A DNA stretch of 64,000 nucleotides, taken from NCBI GenBank assembly GCA_001600455.1, contig BCKC01000003.1, positions 806,001-870,000 of the forward strand, in the 5' to 3' direction. The notes under the pieces are model-generated. The model ran no database searches and was not told the DNA's origin. It saw nothing but the letters and a program-made list of their open reading frames with translations. Origin of the DNA: Endocalyx cinctus. Lineage: Eukaryota > Ascomycota > Sordariomycetes > Amphisphaeriales > Apiosporaceae. Positions 61,242-64,000 of the stretch are shown piece by piece. Position 1 is the stretch's first letter. The number at the start of each line of letters is the position of its first letter. Position numbers and translations under genes: made by a program.

Positions 61242-63587
61242 ATGCCGCGCTGCAAGAGATGCCAACCCCTAACGATCGAACTCCTCCGAGAAGCGGAGGC
61301 ATTCGAGCTCCACCCGGACCTCGCCTCCCTCCGCGCGTCCGCCCTCTCCGGCTCATGCGACCTCTGCCGCTTAGTATGGACCGCTCTCGAAAAGACGACC
61401 CCGCCCGAACTCGTCGCGGTCCTGGAGAAGAAGGAACTACCGCCCGGATCGGCGTACGACGCGCGTCGGGACGACCCGAGCTGGGATTTCGGGGTATCGC
61501 TCGAAGCCGATTTGAAGGACCTATTCCCCCGGGAGACCCAAGGGGCGATGGTCACGACGGCGAGCCAGATTTGGATCCGATGCGGGACGAGGCGGATTAC
61601 CGGGTCGGTTTCGGAGAGGGATACGGTGGCGGGCGCGACGCTTCATTTGGTGGCCGATCCGACGACGGGGACGGGGGAGGCGGCGGAGTATTTTACGGGG
61701 AGGTGGATTTCGAAAGGTTCGGACGAGAAGGAAGAGGAGAAGGAGAAGAAGTTGCCGGACGTCGAGTTCGCCGAGAGGGCGTTGAGCGTTTGTAGGAGGA
61801 GTCACGGGAAGTGCGGATCGAAAAAAGGGAGAGATGACGACGGAGGAGGAGAAGGGGGAGGTTGGCCTACGCGTTTGATTTATCTCGGTTCTTCCCCTTC
61901 CCCCTCCCCATCTTCATCTTCCTCATCGTCCTCGAAAAAAATCAACGACCCCGCCCGCCTAGTCGTCCTAGGCGATAACCATGATCAACCCGACTACCTA
62001 GCCCTCTCCTACTGCTGGGGTCCCCCCTCCTCGGAGCAACGCCTCTCCTCCCTGCGCGCCTCCAACCTCGCTTCGTATTTGAGCAAAATCGACGAGACGA
62101 AACTAACCAGAACCCTCCGCGACGCGTTCGCGATCGCGCGCGGTCTCGGCATCGCGTACGCGTGGATCGACGCCTTATGCATCGTCCAGGGCGACGCCGA
62201 GGACTGGGCGCGCGAGTCCCGGCGCATGGCCGGCGTGTACGGGAACGCCGCGTTGACGCTGGTGGCCGGCCGGTCGGCCGATAGTCGGGCCGGGTTTAGG
62301 GAGAACGAGGCTACGAAAGGGGTAGAAGTATCGTCTTTGTGCGGTATTCCGTACGGGCGGAGACGAAGCGATTCGACTCGAGAGGAGATAGAGGAAGATA
62401 AAGTGTACGCCTGCCTCCCTAGGGGGACGTCGACCGGTCCCGTGGACGAGAGGGGCTGGTGTTTCCAGGAAGCGGCCTTCGCGAAGCGGGCCCTCGTCTA
62501 CGGCGCCGAGCAGATGTTCTTCCGGTGCGAGACCTCGACCGCGTTCGAGGACGGGTCGGTCACGACGCAGTCGACGTTGCGGCAGATGTTAATGCGGCAA
62601 CAAGAAGAAGGAGAGTATCGCGCTCGAAGCAGCCGCGAAGTCCCGAAGTCGCCGTCGTCGTTATCGGCCGACGAATTGTCCTTGCTCAGGACGCAAGCGT
62701 CCGAGTTCTGGTACGAAAAGATCGCCCCGATCTACCCATCCAAAGCGCTGACCAACCCGCGAGACATCTTCCCGGCCGTGGCCGGCCTCGCCCAGCTGAT
62801 GCGGAGGCAGGTCGGCGCCCGGTACCTGGCGGGGCTGTGGGAGAACGACATGGTTCGGGGACTGCTGTGGCGGACGGCGCACACGATATTCAGGTCGGCG
62901 CATTTCCCGCCGGCCGAAAGACCTCTCGAACGGGTCGAACCGGGTTTGGGGGGGACCGAAACCCCCGTCGTGGCTGGTAACAAAGTCGCCGTGCGCGCGC
63001 CGTCCTGGTCCTGGGCCGCCCTGCGCGGCAAGATACAGTACCCGCCCGCCCGGTTACGGGCGAAATACTGCACGCGGGCGAATTTCCTCGTGAGGCCGAA
63101 ATACGCGGCGGATAAGGATAACAACAAAGAGGAGACGTGGACGGCGACCGCGGACGAATTCGACGCGCACGTGCTATTCATGCCTCGCTGCGAGCTCGTC
63201 TTTTACGGCCGGCCGCGGCGAGTTTTCTGCGGCGCGGATACAGCGGCCGCGATCAATTTCGCGGGGAATCATCTCTGGAAGGCTAGGAAACGGGCTATGG
63301 CCGAGGTGGGACAACTCGTCCTTCTTCACGATAAGGAGCCGTTTGATAGCGTCGATGAGGCCGAACCGACGGCGACGACCGGGCCAGGCGCCGTCGCCGT
63401 CGGTTGTTTTGATATCGCGGAGGAGAAGGTGAGCGGGGAGTGCTGGTGTCTACCCCTCCTTCCGGAAGAAGGACTCCTTTTGGGACGAGACGTCGAGAGC
63501 GGCCACTTTCGTCGTCTGGGCCTTATTTCGGTAGTAGACCTATCGTTCTTCACAGCCGGTCCGGAGGAGGAGGTTCACTTGGTGTAA
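61242..63587 (+). CDS. HET-domain protein (heterokaryon incompatibility type)
   Basis: A single exon of 2346 nt encodes 781 aa. The HET domain starts at about residue 252: DYLALSYCWGPP, then LTRTLRDAFAIARGLGIAYAWIDALCIVQGD, WARESRRMAGVYGNAALTLVAGRSADSRAGF, and the later RGWCFQEAAFAKRALVYG. HET domains have a TIR-like fold and often trigger cell death when unlike hyphae fuse. Upstream is a Cys-rich start (CKRCQPLTIELL; CDLCRLVW), common in these proteins. No WD40, ankyrin or NACHT repeats are visible after the HET domain, so this is the stand-alone type. The frame is intact and very GC-rich. Most fungi of this group carry dozens of such genes, and most have no known incompatibility role. Confidence 0.93.
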   Translation: MPRCKRCQPLTIELLREAEAFELHPDLASLRASALSGSCDLCRLVWTALEKTTPPELVAVLEKKELPPGSAYDARRDDPSWDFGVSLEADLKDLFPRETQGAMVTTASQIWIRCGTRRITGSVSERDTVAGATLHLVADPTTGTGEAAEYFTGRWISKGSDEKEEEKEKKLPDVEFAERALSVCRRSHGKCGSKKGRDDDGGGEGGGWPTRLIYLGSSPSPSPSSSSSSSSKKINDPARLVVLGDNHDQPDYLALSYCWGPPSSEQRLSSLRASNLASYLSKIDETKLTRTLRDAFAIARGLGIAYAWIDALCIVQGDAEDWARESRRMAGVYGNAALTLVAGRSADSRAGFRENEATKGVEVSSLCGIPYGRRRSDSTREEIEEDKVYACLPRGTSTGPVDERGWCFQEAAFAKRALVYGAEQMFFRCETSTAFEDGSVTTQSTLRQMLMRQQEEGEYRARSSREVPKSPSSLSADELSLLRTQASEFWYEKIAPIYPSKALTNPRDIFPAVAGLAQLMRRQVGARYLAGLWENDMVRGLLWRTAHTIFRSAHFPPAERPLERVEPGLGGTETPVVAGNKVAVRAPSWSWAALRGKIQYPPARLRAKYCTRANFLVRPKYAADKDNNKEETWTATADEFDAHVLFMPRCELVFYGRPRRVFCGADTAAAINFAGNHLWKARKRAMAEVGQLVLLHDKEPFDSVDEAEPTATTGPGAVAVGCFDIAEEKVSGECWCLPLLPEEGLLLGRDVESGHFRRLGLISVVDLSFFTAGPEEEVHLV

Positions 63588-63682
63588 AAATATATCATCA
63601 TTGCCTGTCTAGTTTATCTGCATGCGCATCTTTCGGTAGCTTAAGGGATACTCTCGTCTCTTCATCGGCACAAAATCACGAA

Positions 63683-64000
63683 TCAATACCCAGCCCTCAT
63701 ATGCCCGAAAAGCCAAGGTCTAGCATGCAGCTCGACAAACTGAATGGCCGCTTTCCGACCGTGTTTCTCCAGCTTGTTTTCCCATTTCCCCGTCGACCGG
63801 GACTCGTTGTGATGGACCGAGACCAGGTACGGTTCCAGGCTGAGGATGTTGCTATCTGTACTTCCGGTAGGGATGGTGGCAGTAGTAGTACTGTGATTTC
63901 GGGGTTGCGCAGATACCAGCTCCGTATCCTCCCTCCATCGGCTGTCGGCGTCGAGATCGTGCGGTCTCACTTCGAAGTGCAAGGGGCCCCAGAGAAAAGA
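63683..64000 (-). CDS. C-terminal part of an unidentified protein, cut by the window edge
   Basis: The frame is open from the right edge (64000) to a stop at 63683-63685, coding about 105 residues. It reads ...GPLHFEVRPHDLD, a short Thr/Ser-rich stretch, then LEPYLVSVHHNESRSTGKWENKL and a Trp/His-rich end (HARPWLFGHMRAGY). The 5' part lies outside the window. I recognise no family. It is convergent with the HET gene, with about 95 nt between the two stop codons. Confidence 0.45.
   Translation of the reverse strand, partial: SFLWGPLHFEVRPHDLDADSRWREDTELVSAQPRNHSTTTATIPTGSTDSNILSLEPYLVSVHHNESRSTGKWENKLEKHGRKAAIQFVELHARPWLFGHMRAGY

Noticed and set aside
61259..61805. Second frames over the 5' part of the HET gene
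   Set aside because: Shadow frames due to GC-rich codons; the HET frame is clear from conserved blocks.

Overview
The window is nuclear DNA from a filamentous ascomycete (Pezizomycotina, most likely a Sordariomycete). The evidence is: short GT-AG introns (about 50-300 nt) with CTAAC-type branch points; fungal-specific genes (ERG5/CYP61, DASH subunit ASK1, a HET-domain protein, RRN7, EAF7); and intergenic DNA full of TACCTAGG-like repeats and long A/T homopolymers. The species cannot be fixed from the sequence alone. There are 20 protein genes (one cut by the right edge), one intron-containing tRNA and one short inverted-repeat transposon. For every complete spliced gene the exon lengths sum to a multiple of three.

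Left part (1-30 kb) is dense, conserved housekeeping sequence. In order: UBA1 (ubiquitin E1, -), eIF5B (-), a large MMS1_N/CPSF_A beta-propeller protein (-), a TBC Rab-GAP with a C-terminal membrane anchor (GYP8/TBC1D20-like, +), VPS52 (GARP, -), eIF5A (+), RRN7 (Pol I core factor, +), a MITE-like element at 26.5-26.9 kb, a ubiquitin-eL40 fusion (+) and a YIPF1/2-type Golgi membrane protein (+).

Middle part (30-50 kb): a 5.5-kb gene-poor stretch holding one tRNA-Ser(GCT) with a 58-nt intron, then ERG5 (+), a mitochondrial-looking rhodanese (+), a small Ser-rich protein (+), ASK1 (-), a GCP5/6-type gamma-tubulin complex component (-) and EAF7 (NuA4, +). ASK1 and the GCP are both spindle or microtubule proteins, but their adjacency may be chance.

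Right part (50-64 kb) looks more accessory: a type I membrane protein with a kelch ectodomain and a long disordered tail (-), a 4.4-kb gene-poor stretch, a Thr/Ser-rich GPI-anchored surface protein (+), a HET-domain protein (+) and the end of an unidentified gene (-). All are cell-surface or recognition type proteins.

I found no convincing novel multi-gene system. The most unusual items are: a ubiquitin-eL40 gene whose ATG is split by an intron and followed by a 7-nt microexon; the fold-back MITE with a probable 6-bp target duplication; introns on the minus strand with long A-tracts between branch point and acceptor; and the GC-rich blocks that begin inside otherwise AT-richer genes.
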